From the NCBI GenBank assembly GCA_032768795.1, contig CP136492.1:1922001-1986000 (forward strand): a DNA stretch of 64,000 nt, read 5' to 3'. Below the pieces are notes generated by a model. The model searched no databases. It saw only the letters and a program-made list of their open reading frames with translations, and had not been told where the DNA came from. Of this stretch, positions 53,082-62,634 are shown one piece after another (the stretch's first letter is position 1; every line of letters starts with the position of its first letter). Origin of the DNA: Tremella fuciformis (lineage: Eukaryota > Basidiomycota > Tremellomycetes > Tremellales > Tremellaceae). The translations under genes were made by a program, and so were the position numbers.

Positions 53082-54801
53082 CGGATCACCTCAGAATCTC
53101 TGGGCTGAAGCGGCAAATTATATAGCCTACACTCGAAATCGCACACCCTGTGGTCCACAGCAGGAAATACCTGAAGACAAGTGGCAAAATCGAAAATCCC
53201 AGCTTGATCATCTTCAACCCTTTGGCTGCAAGGCATTTTTCCGAAATCATACAGAGAAAAATAAGCTTGCACCAAGGTATCAAGAGGGGATCCTTGTGGG
53301 GTATCAAGAAGCCACCAACAATTACCGGATATATTCAAAATCGACCGGCAGCATCACAATCAGCCGGGATGTTATTTTTGCAAACACAGAATTCAATTCA
53401 GAGCAAATTGAAATTCCGGAATTGGGACTTAAGGGTTCACAGCCTCAAATCGAGTCCGATAAATCTATCCTTTTGCAGGAAGATAGTCTGCAGGAGCCTC
53501 TACCGCCACCAAACCAGGGAATGCAGGAGGTAGAGCGGTTCTTTCAAAATTTGGCAAATGAGCAGCAAAACAACAAACAAGCTCCAAAAGTGATTGAAAG
53601 AGATCATCATCGCCAAATTGCTGCAGAACGACGCGCTTCTGCTGCTCCACAGATACTGCAGCAAGGGGGGCATAATGGCGATAATCCCAGCGATATCTCA
53701 AGCGACTCAGACTCATCAGATGAGCTGAATTTACGAGATGATGAGGAATTTGAAGGTGCAAATGTTGCCTATGCCTTACTTGCAACCAATTTACCACAAA
53801 CATACTTGCAAGCGCAAAATTCTGGCGAGTGGGAGCACTGGAAATCCAGCATGGACTCAGAGCTTGCCAAAATGGACAAATATCGAGTTTGGGAGGTTGT
53901 GGAGCGCTCAAATCAAAGAGTCCTCAAAGGCAAATGGGTCTACACCAGAAAGATTGATGGTGAAACCGGCCAACCTTCAACCTACAAAGCCAGATTTGTT
54001 GCCAAGGGCTATTCTCAAGTTGAGGGACTCGATTTCAACGAGTTATTTGCCTCTGTGGCACACAAGGACACCATCAGAGTCTTCCTGGCATTGGTCAATC
54101 ACTTCAACATGGAGTGTGACCAAGTAGACATCATTGCAGCCTTCCTCAATGGCGATTTAGAGGAGGAAATATATATGGAACCACCAGAGGGCTCCAATAT
54201 TCCTGGAGGCAAGATTTTGCGACTTAGAAAATCGCTTTATGGCCTCAAGCAGTCTCCTAGATGCTTCAACAAGGCTCTAGATAATTGGCTTTGGTCTCAA
54301 GGCCTCAGACCGACCTCTGCAGACCCCTGCCTTTACTACAAATTTGAAAATGGCAATTTCCTCATGCTCTCAGTTCATGTGGATGATCAATTGATCGCCT
54401 GCAACAACAGACAATACTTGGACGCTTTCAAAGTTGCTCTGAATGCGGAATTTGAGTGCAAGGACTCAGGGCCGGTTTCCTATTTCTTAGGATTCAACAT
54501 ACATCGGGATCGGACTCAGAACAAGCTCTTTATGAGTCAAGAACATTACCTGGAGTCAATCTTGGACCGGTTTGGTATGAGTGACTGCAACCCAGCCAGA
54601 ACTCCTCTGCCTACCAACTTTCGCCCAATTCCAGCCACAGATACCGAGTTTGAGGAGGCAAAACATTACCCTTATGCTCAAGCAGTGGGAGCCATTCTTT
54701 ATGCCTCAACAATCACAAGGCCGGATCTCGCGTTCCCAGCATCTCTGCTATCCAGATATATATCCAAATACAACACAGAGCACTGGAAAGCGGCCAAACA
54801 T
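53082..54801 (+). pseudogene. Copia C3 Gag-Pol, 3' piece (integrase end to RNase H)
   Basis: A plus-strand copia frame from (G)SPQNLWAEAANYIAYTRNRTPCG through the linker and RT (VHVDDQLIA) into RNase H (SKYNTEHWKAAKH). It then runs at about 54802 into unrelated minus-strand copia sequence, with no LTR at the junction. Orientation and divergence from alpha-to-delta copies fit the continuation of C3 (19367-20650). RNase H catalytic parts and the 3' LTR are missing. Confidence 0.8.
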
Positions 54802-55631
54802 CCAGAATCGATAATAAATTCATACTGGTCGCATTTCGCATGGTAGGCTGATGCGGTCGCTGTGGCATGGAAAGCAGATGCTGGACCAATGTCGGTATCG
54901 ATAGGAACATTGACTGATGCGATTTCGGCCTTGGGCGGAATTCTTTGTGCTGATGTATTCCGATTTTGCTGATTTCTGCAGTCTGCATTATTGTGGGTGT
55001 GCGATTTGTGATAATCGCAATATTTCGACTCTCTGGGGCGATTTGGCCTGAATGGAGCCGGTCTCCTTGCTGCAGCTAGAGCTGTGGCCGATTCTGAATT
55101 TTTTTGCCTCTCAAATTCAGCCTGCACTGTCGATTTGACCTCTGCAGAGCTCAGGGGCTGTCGCATCCATAGATTCTGCTTTGTAGTCGCATATGAATCA
55201 GGCAGGGCCAATGTCATGCAGAATGCAAGGATTTTATCGGAAATAATTTCGCCAGAGCTGTTCAGCTGGGTGTGGGCGCTCTGCTGGGCTGCTAGGATTG
55301 GCATCGGATCCTCTCCATCGATAATTGAAGCTCTGGCAAGCGATTGGAACAGAGCAGCTTGCCTGGCACCAGTAGAAGCGGAATGCTGCCGTTTCAACTC
55401 GTCCCAAAGCGATTTGGGTGAAGGTGAAGTCCAGTCTTTGACTGAAGCTGGGAGGGCGGCTTGGACGGTCTCAGAGAGCGATTGAAAGATGATGGAAAAC
55501 GATTTATCGAATTTCAGCTGTTCTGCAGCTGAAATTGGCGAAACCGGTTCGGATCTGATACAGGCAAGCAAGCCCTTGCCCATGAGAGTTGTGGCGATAT
55601 GCGATTCCCATTGTGGATAATTATCGCTCCC
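54802..55631 (-). pseudogene. Copia 5' remnant, probably C2 (Gag and protease start)
   Basis: Minus-strand Gag region ending at FIIDSG of the protease, with knuckle CDYHKSHTHNNADC and QRIPPKAEIASV. The N terminus is lost where gypsy C inserted, within the first 20 or so codons (GSDNYPQWESH region). It best fits the missing 5' part of C2, whose 3' part is at 11574-11970, with the intervening C2 and C3 sequence deleted. That assignment is inference. Confidence 0.7.
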
Positions 55632-56403
55632 TGTCAGACCTGTACCCGGTGACCTGTTTTAGATCCAACTAAAGCTCACCTAAATCAACCTATCGGTTCA
55701 AGCTGCTAACTATCAACGACTATTCGTAACAGATAGTAACGAACAAGAGTAGAATGGAACCAAGCTGGGTGAGGAGCGATCAAGACTCACTTCACTTATC
55801 TATCTCTCGTCACTGGTACGGTCGATTCTCTAAGTAGACGTTCTATCTAGAGGACTAGTTAACTAGATCGCTGAGGAACTTCCTCTGCGATCTTCCTTCT
55901 TAAGTATCTGCTGACTCTCGCCCGCTCTCACTCTGATCCTTCTAGCATCGTCCTTCGTGGATCGTTCCATCGTTCTCCTAGTCGCTTCTACTCGTTCCCA
56001 ATACTCTCTAGTATTCTCTCGTCGTCTCTCTTCTCTTCTATCGTCTTCTCTCCGCGCTGGCTTGCATCTAATCTCCTTGCGTGCCCGTCGTCGTCCTTAT
56101 TGTCCTCGGTCTCCGCCCCGTGGCCCTGACTGTGAGATAACTCTATCCTCCGTTATCGTGGACCTGACTCTTGTCCTTGCGTGCGTTCCTATCTCAACTC
56201 GGCCGATGGAAGACTGAGACGTATCCTTCTATCGTTCTCCAGGTTGTTCCAGCGCTTTCAAGAGCAAGTCGTAGTTATTCGTGACTAATAGTGACGGTTC
56301 TATCGTACTCACGTTCTTCGGTTCGTAGGATCCTTTGGATGTTTCCGTCGGAAGTTGCCTCGTGGTAGTCTCGTGGTCAGGATGCCGTGTCGGCTTCCTG
56401 ACA
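55632..56403 (-). repeat. Gypsy C 3' LTR
   Basis: 772 bp, TGTCAGACCTGTACCC to GGCTTCCTGACA in plus orientation. It holds TATTCGTGACTAATA (56276-56290) and a one-mismatch copy (55721-55735) of the dispersed palindrome. TAACTAGATCGCT (55860-55872) is the counterpart of the PBS. Confidence 0.92.
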
Positions 56404-56504
56404 CTCCTCCCTCCTTTACATCATGAGTCCCTTCATGATAAGATTAGTCGCGACTGATTTTTATTTGTTCCTGATACCGCCTATCGGTCGTCGCTTATCG
56501 TCCC

Positions 56505-56569
56505 GTTGCCTAGCAACGACTTTCTACATGTCGAGCATCTGCGAGTTGTCACCCTAGTTGCCTAGCAAC
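56505..56569 (+). promoter_or_regulatory. Two X-box (RFX-type) sites
   Basis: GTTGCCTAGCAAC occurs at 56505-56517 and again at 56557-56569. Both fit the RFX consensus GTNRCC-N(0-3)-RGYAAC. They lie 145-210 bp upstream of the antisense gene start and just inside the 3' LTR. RFX proteins in fungi (Crt1/Rfx1) repress DNA-damage genes; a role here is inference. Confidence 0.55.
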
Positions 56570-56713
56570 CGCTCGTTCTTGCGACTGCCTCATACTCGTT
56601 TTTACTTGTAACGCCGTTTTGCCGATAGACGCCCGCAGGATACATAAGGGCGTGACCGCGCCCTCTCGTTGTTCGTTCGTACATCTACTTTTCTTGACCT
56701 TTGGCGTACCCCT

Positions 56714-58073
56714 ATGGCCCGCTCTCGCGCATCCTCCCAACGACGTGTGAGTACTCGATCATGTTCGTGGCTATTATTGACCAAGAGCATAAGGGACGCT
56801 TCACGCGCAAGTCCACCTCGCCCGCTATGACGCCCCTGCCTGAGTTGGACGAGTCGGCTCCGTCTAACGACACCCGACAAGATCTCGCCCAGATGGATGC
56901 AGACCCGAGTGAGTTACTACTACTCGCTCGTATTTGTCACTAATAGCAGGCGAGACACCTGCCCTCCCCACTCTCTCGGATGTAGAAGGCGTCACCCAGC
57001 CTCTCGCCCCTGCCGACACCGTCTCAGCTCCCGCTGCTCTCGAACGTGCCCCCACTGCCCCTCTGAACATCGCCCAAGACAAGACTTTGTCGCCCGCCCC
57101 GGTGGCTGACAACAAGTCCGAAGGTGTGTTTGTTTTCTTGTATTCGTGTGTATTCGTTCCTAATAGTTTCCAGATGGATCCGAGACTACTGATCCCGAGG
57201 GCAATGTCGATGAAGACCCTAGTAAGTCGTTCCTATTCGATTTTATCCGCAACTAATAGCAGCCTTCCTTCTTCCCTCCGATCCCCCCGCCATCGAAGAC
57301 GAGCTGGACTCGTCGGAGACAGAGTCCGAACCCCCTCGCAAGAAGGGTTCCAAAGGGAAAGGGAAACAACGCGCCATTGTCGATACTCCTATTCGCGAGC
57401 TCGACGAGACCAGGCCCATTCCGTCCACTCCGGAATCAGTTGATCCCGACGAGATCCTGGCCATTGTGAGTAGTTTCTATTCGTTACGAATAGAAACTAA
57501 TTGTAGGACTATTCCACGTTCATGTCAGCCGCCCACGCGAGTCAGACCCCGTCTAAGTTTGTTCCGAAGGCAAGTGATCTCGTATTGTTTGGGGTTAATA
57601 GTAACGAATAGTCCCACACTGTCGATGTTCCCCCGCCCTACAAACGGCCGTCCGAACTTAAGGCCGGTGAGGCGCCGCCCAAGCGTGCTGCTCGCGGCAC
57701 GCGCCCACTTTCCAATGAGAAGTTCGCCGAAGAGCAAAAATATCCGGTTTCGGTTCCACCGTGCCGAGGCTGTCTCAAGGCCAAGCTTGTTTGTCGAGTC
57801 AAGCCAGGCTCAATTCGCTGTCCTGTGTGCACTTCGGCATGTTCTTTCTCAGACCCCGCGCCTTATCTTCAGGTTTTACGAGAGCATTTCCTTTCCCTCA
57901 AGGAAGGTTTGAAGGGACTCGAACGCGCTCGATTGAATTCGTCTACCTCCGGGACAGTCACTATTCCTGCGGGCACTTTTGCGGACATACATTCGCGCAT
58001 TTCCCAGATAGGTGAAGCCGAGGCAGCTGTTCGTACTTTGGAGTCGCTGAAGAGGAAGAATAGGGAACTGTAG
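56714..58073 (+). CDS. Antisense spliced gene within gypsy C: Zn2Cys6-like cysteine-cluster protein
   Basis: Predicted 367 aa from seven exons: 56714-56746, 56788-56908, 56950-57123, 57174-57221, 57263-57465, 57507-57569, 57612-58073. The introns are 41-50 bp; the sixth is GC-AG and the rest GT-AG. All phases join without a stop. The first exon is least sure: an in-frame ATG at 56761 could start the protein without intron 1. Residues 1-260 are Pro/Ser/Asp/Glu-rich and probably disordered, with a basic patch KKGSKGKGKQR. Cysteines at about 265, 268, 275, 284, 287 and 291 give C-x2-C-x6-C-x8-C-x2-C-x3-C, close to fungal Zn2Cys6 DNA-binding domains but with a short last spacer. A helical, coiled-coil-like tail ends the protein. 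It converges on pol, with 67 bp between stop codons. The function is not known. Confidence 0.72.
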
Positions 58074-58124
58074 CATATAGTCATCTATCGTTGTACCTAT
58101 GAAGTCCTCAATCGCACTGGGTGC

Positions 58125-58139
58125 TATTTGGGACTAATA
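58125..58139. repeat. Dispersed palindrome TATTNGNNNCNAATA (representative copy)
   Basis: Perfect matches in gypsy C: 56276-56290, 56931-56945, 57151-57165, 57478-57492, 58125-58139, 58253-58267, 58887-58901. One-mismatch copies: 55721-55735, 56462-56476, 57596-57610, 59693-59707, 61532-61546, 63416-63430, 63855-63869. They lie in the LTR, the spacer, introns of the antisense gene and coding sequence. Confidence 0.75.
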
Positions 58140-58140
58140 G

Positions 58141-61100
58141 TTACTGACGACTTCTTAGATTATGCCTGTGCCCGGACTCTTGCCTGACTGACTCTTGAGT
58201 TCGTTGTCGTTTGTTAGATCGTATAGGCTCTTCTTTGTCGCTATTTGTCTTTATTCGTTTCGAATAGCTCCTATCTTTCTTGATTCCTCCGAATGTGTGA
58301 CCAATGGGCTTGTCGGGGTGTCGCTCGTGGAATGTCCTTACAACCTCTGCCGCGTTTCTGACGTTCACCTCTGGCTCCCAGCCCACTTCATCATCCCCAT
58401 AGCCTCTCCACTCCACTAGGTACTCGACCTTTCCATTCCTTGTTCTCCTCGAGTCCAGAATCCTCTCGACTTCAAATTCAGCATCAGGCTCCACTATAGT
58501 TGGTAGTCCTTGTGGTTGCCCTTTTGGTCGTATTCGTTTGTCTTCGACGCTAATAATGTCGACGGGATGCAGTCTGGACACATGAAAAACATTGTGGATC
58601 TTGAGCGTCGCTGGTAACTTCAATTTCTTCGCGTGTGTTCCTATTGATTCTTCCACCTGGAAGGGTCCATCTCGCCTGTAGTCGAGTTTCTTGCTGGGTC
58701 GTTTCGTGTTAAGGCCCTCGAGGTCCAACATGACATAGTCTCCGTCCTTGATCTCGACTCGAGGCTGGTGCTTCCTGTTGTAGTACTTCTCCATCTCCTT
58801 CCCTGCTCGCACATAGTTCTCCCTGCAGATTGAGTGCACCTCATTCATTGAGTTTGCACGTTGTCTTGCTTGCTGATTGTCGACTTTATTCGGTTCTAAT
58901 ATTTCCTGAACCCATCTAGGATGAAATCCATGTAGCGCATAGAACGGGGTCATTCCTATCGTATCGTGATGGGCGTTGTTGATGGCGAACTGGGCGAATG
59001 CTAACAACGGTGCCCAGTTGTCCTGGTCGAAGTTGGTGAAGATCCTCATGAATCCCTCTACCTTCTGGTTATGTCGCTCGGTTTGACCATCAGTCTGCGG
59101 CCTTCTTGCCGTGCTGAGTGCCAATCGAATGTCGAATTGCTCCGTTAGACTTCTCCAGAAGTCTGATACAAATTTACTTCCCCTGTCGGATACAATCGTG
59201 CTCGGCAGTCCGTATCTGGAGAAAACCGTATCAAATAGTAACGAACACATCTCGGGTGCGTTCAACTTCGTTACCGTGGGTATGAGCACCGTGTACTTTG
59301 TCAAGCGGTCGACCACTACTAGTATCGAATTAAAGTTGTTTGAGACTGGCAGCTCTTCGATGAAGTCCATCGTGATGTCCTCGAACGGTAGGCGTGGAAC
59401 TTCCAAGGTTCGTAGCTGACCTCTTGGTCTCTGGTTGAAAGGCTTGGTGCGCAGACAGGCTGTGCAGCTCGACACGTACTTGGTGACGTGCGCAGTGAGC
59501 CCAGGCCAGTAATAGTCCCGTTGAACCGCCTTCATAGTCCTCTTAACTCCTGGATGTCCTGCCAACGGAGTATCGTGTCTTGAATTTATGATCTTGAACC
59601 TCAAATCATCGTAGTCTGGGATATAGATCTTGCCGTCGATGCGGATGAATCCTTGTTGGTCTATTTCGACTCTAGTATCGCTTGATAGTCGCAATTCGTT
59701 CCTAATATCTTCGAGCGGCTTCTGTGCGGCAATCCCTTCGATGATTTGCCTACACTGCTCGTCCTTCATATACCCTTCCCTTACTCTGCTTCCATCGATG
59801 ATCCAATCATACGTGTTCGGGTCTGCTGTACTGGGTGATTCGGTCGTTGTAACCCCATACATTTCAAGGGGTTCTTGGTCTTCGACGATTGAAGCTGTCT
59901 TCTTTGACTCTTCTAAATTCGTCACTATTTGGTCCAATTCGTTCTCAGCATCGATTGTCTCGATCACCTGTCGAACCTTCGAGTCCGTTTGGTAACTGTC
60001 GCCGCCTCTGGTCCCTGCCAGGTCAGGTCGTCTCGACAGGGCGTCTGGTACCACGTTGCCCTTACCTGGGGTGTACACTATTCGTAGATCGAAGCGAGCC
60101 AGGATCTCTGCCCATCTGGCCTCCCTGTTTGATACCTGCTTCGGCATGGTATACCCTATCAAGGGCTGATGGTCGGTGACGAAGATTATTGGCCATTTAC
60201 TGCCCTCGAAATATGCTCGATGATGCTGTAAGCAATAAATAATTGCGAATAATTCCTTCTCGGTGACAGTCCAGTTCTCCTCATTCGGTTTGAGTCTTGC
60301 TGAGCCATAATGGATTGCCGTTCGCTTCATGGTGTTGCGATCCACATGGTAGATCACGTACCCAATGGCGAAGTCCGAGGCATCCGTGTGTACCTCTATC
60401 GGGAGCTCTGGATCGAAGTGCCCGAGAATAGGCGGTGATGACAGGGCACCTTTCAGCGACTGGAATGCCTTGTCAGCCTCTTTGTTCCAAATAAACCTCG
60501 CTTTCTTCGACATCAACTTGTTGAGAGGTCTCGCAATTCCCGAGAAGTTGGGTACAAATCTTCGGTAGTAACTGAAAAGACCCACCGCAGATCGTAGTTC
60601 TTTTTGTGTAGTCGGGATAGGGAAGTTCCTAATAGTTTCTGTTAGTCCTTCGTCGGTTGCTATCCCCTCTGCAGACACCCTGTGTCCTAAGAATGTAATG
60701 CTGTCTTTCTCGAACTCGCATTTTGCTGCTTTTAGTCGAAGCTCCCATTGTCGTAGTATATCGAAGACTGTCTTGGTAAGAGCTCGAAGTTCTTCAACCG
60801 TCTTCGCGTAGATGAGAATGTCGTCGATATATACGTAGACACCTTTCCCTATTAGTTCCGAAAATATATCGTTCATAAAATGTTGGAACGTTGCGGGAGC
60901 CCCCTTTAGGCCATCCCTCATCACAGTGGACTCGAACATACCAAAGATAGTCCTGAACGCCGTCAGGTGTTCGTGTCCTTCAGCCATCCGCACCAGCTGA
61001 TAGGCCCCTGCCAAATCCAGCTTCGTGTAGAACCGTGCGTCACGTAGATCCGCCAAGATCTGCGAGATTAATGGTAACGGATAGGCGCTATTTACTGTGG

Positions 61101-62634
61101 CTTCATTCAGCTTGCAATAGTCCACGACTAGTCGTAAGCGTCCGTCTTTCTTCGGGACAAAGAACGCCGGCGATCCATAAGGTGATAACAAATGGTATAT
61201 CTTTCCTTCCGCCTTTTCCTTTTCCAAGTATTCGTGTAAGGCGTTCTTTTCCTTTGGAGATAGTTGATAGAGAGGAGCAAGAGGCAGCTTACCTCCCTCC
61301 TTTAGTTCTATCCTGTGGTCGTACGGTCGATGTGGTGGCAACGCTGCCGACCCACTCGGTTCTTCAAACAAGTCCTCCCATCCTTGGTAGGCCTCTGGAA
61401 TCTTGCTTTCCTTTGCCGAAGACTGTTCTTTCTCGTTCAAGGTCGTGTACGAGTCGCTCTCACTGGCGGTTACTCCGTTCACCTCTACCCTTGTTTGATC
61501 GTATTCTTTCTCCTCAAGTGCTATTCGTCCCCATTTGTTCCAAATAGTCACATCTTGCAGATCTTCGATTGCCGTCCAATCCTCCGGATCGGTTCCGGCT
61601 TCATCCTTGCCGTATTTGTAATCGTCGTAGATTCCACTAGAATCATCGCTTGACTCATCATCCATCGTAGAAGGGTCACTGAGTACGGGAGTCCCGCCTT
61701 CCGTCCCAGCCCTTTCAAGAGGATCGTCCGCCACTGGCGCTTCTTCGTAGCTATTCGTTTCTGTTGCTCCTTCGCCATCGTTGCTTATTCCAGCCTCGCC
61801 AGAACTTTCCCGGGTTACTGAGATCGGTCTCCATCGATTGCCGCCTTCCGCGATCTCGATGCTGTTGGGATAGGTCGTCCCAGACGCATAGGGCTTCCTG
61901 TAAGCCTTCCTCTTTCGTCTGTGTGGTTTTCTCACCACAGGAGTGCACGGGAACTCAGCCCATCCATGCCTCGCATCAATGGTTACTCCGTTCTCGGCCA
62001 TCCACGGCCATCCCAATACAATGTCGGCCCCATTTAATTCCGTCACAAGCAATTTGACATCTATTGGGGGATATTCGGGATGAAGTTGGATGTTCGTATC
62101 GATATAGGTGTGAACCAGACCAAACGCGCTTGCACGTCCATCAAACATTACTACGTGTTTGGGTCGTTCAATCACGGTGTGGTTTAGGGTCTGGGCTATC
62201 TCTGACCTCCAGTCGACAAAGCAGGAGCTGGCTCCAGTGTCGAACAGGATGTTGGAGAGATATCCTTGTCGGCAATATAAGGAGGGGAATCCGCACTGGA
62301 GCTTTGCCCGGCCGCCAGTTAGGAGTACCCTCAATCGTAGATTCTCGGTCATGTTATCGTAGCATACAATTGATCTTTTTGGTAGTAGTTCGTCCCCAAT
62401 AAATTCTGTTCCGTTATAATTCTCGAATGCCGCACCTAGAGTGAGAGGTTTGTTTGAGCCCCGACTCCCTCTCAATTCGACGGGGCGCTTACTTTTGACT
62501 GTTGCGAGCTCGTAGAAGGGGTCGTGGTACGCTGGTAGGTGTTCGTAGCATTGGAAGAGACCACCGTTCCTTGAGATCGCGTCGATTGCGAACAGTCCTT
62601 GGCCTGATGACCACTCTGTCCGCAAGAAAAGCAT
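58141..62634 (-). CDS. pol: Gypsy C Pol (PR-RT-RNaseH-IN-chromodomain)
   Basis: The frame is 1497 codons from its first ATG but is probably made as Gag-Pol; it overlaps gag by 163 nt in the -1 frame. Domains: protease (FDTGASSCFVDW, about residue 130), a long acidic linker, RT (LVVDYCKLNEATVNSAYPLP, YVYIDDILIYAK near 600), RNase H (VHTDASDFAIGYV, VTDHQPL), H2C2 zinc finger (HDTPLAGHPG..CTAC), DDE integrase (MDFIEELP, IVSDRGSKF, DGQTERHNQK) and a chromodomain at about 1386-1440 (FEVERILDSRRTRNGKVEYLVEWRGYGDDEVGWEPEVNV). It is a different chromovirus lineage from gypsy A/B. No inactivating change is seen. Confidence 0.94.
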   Translation of the reverse strand: MLFLRTEWSSGQGLFAIDAISRNGGLFQCYEHLPAYHDPFYELATVKSKRPVELRGSRGSNKPLTLGAAFENYNGTEFIGDELLPKRSIVCYDNMTENLRLRVLLTGGRAKLQCGFPSLYCRQGYLSNILFDTGASSCFVDWRSEIAQTLNHTVIERPKHVVMFDGRASAFGLVHTYIDTNIQLHPEYPPIDVKLLVTELNGADIVLGWPWMAENGVTIDARHGWAEFPCTPVVRKPHRRKRKAYRKPYASGTTYPNSIEIAEGGNRWRPISVTRESSGEAGISNDGEGATETNSYEEAPVADDPLERAGTEGGTPVLSDPSTMDDESSDDSSGIYDDYKYGKDEAGTDPEDWTAIEDLQDVTIWNKWGRIALEEKEYDQTRVEVNGVTASESDSYTTLNEKEQSSAKESKIPEAYQGWEDLFEEPSGSAALPPHRPYDHRIELKEGGKLPLAPLYQLSPKEKNALHEYLEKEKAEGKIYHLLSPYGSPAFFVPKKDGRLRLVVDYCKLNEATVNSAYPLPLISQILADLRDARFYTKLDLAGAYQLVRMAEGHEHLTAFRTIFGMFESTVMRDGLKGAPATFQHFMNDIFSELIGKGVYVYIDDILIYAKTVEELRALTKTVFDILRQWELRLKAAKCEFEKDSITFLGHRVSAEGIATDEGLTETIRNFPIPTTQKELRSAVGLFSYYRRFVPNFSGIARPLNKLMSKKARFIWNKEADKAFQSLKGALSSPPILGHFDPELPIEVHTDASDFAIGYVIYHVDRNTMKRTAIHYGSARLKPNEENWTVTEKELFAIIYCLQHHRAYFEGSKWPIIFVTDHQPLIGYTMPKQVSNREARWAEILARFDLRIVYTPGKGNVVPDALSRRPDLAGTRGGDSYQTDSKVRQVIETIDAENELDQIVTNLEESKKTASIVEDQEPLEMYGVTTTESPSTADPNTYDWIIDGSRVREGYMKDEQCRQIIEGIAAQKPLEDIRNELRLSSDTRVEIDQQGFIRIDGKIYIPDYDDLRFKIINSRHDTPLAGHPGVKRTMKAVQRDYYWPGLTAHVTKYVSSCTACLRTKPFNQRPRGQLRTLEVPRLPFEDITMDFIEELPVSNNFNSILVVVDRLTKYTVLIPTVTKLNAPEMCSLLFDTVFSRYGLPSTIVSDRGSKFVSDFWRSLTEQFDIRLALSTARRPQTDGQTERHNQKVEGFMRIFTNFDQDNWAPLLAFAQFAINNAHHDTIGMTPFYALHGFHPRWVQEILEPNKVDNQQARQRANSMNEVHSICRENYVRAGKEMEKYYNRKHQPRVEIKDGDYVMLDLEGLNTKRPSKKLDYRRDGPFQVEESIGTHAKKLKLPATLKIHNVFHVSRLHPVDIISVEDKRIRPKGQPQGLPTIVEPDAEFEVERILDSRRTRNGKVEYLVEWRGYGDDEVGWEPEVNVRNAAEVVRTFHERHPDKPIGHTFGGIKKDRSYSKRIKTNSDKEEPIRSNKRQRTQESVRQESGHRHNLRSRQ

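Noticed and set aside
53017..53082. The start of the plus-strand frame at 53017 as a genuine N terminus
   Set aside because: The first 22 codons lie in the C4 LTR on the opposite strand; the copia sequence begins at 53082-53083.
55957..56217. An 86-codon plus-strand frame in the gypsy C LTR
   Set aside because: Low-complexity Ser/Leu/Arg translation of an LTR; nothing supports coding.
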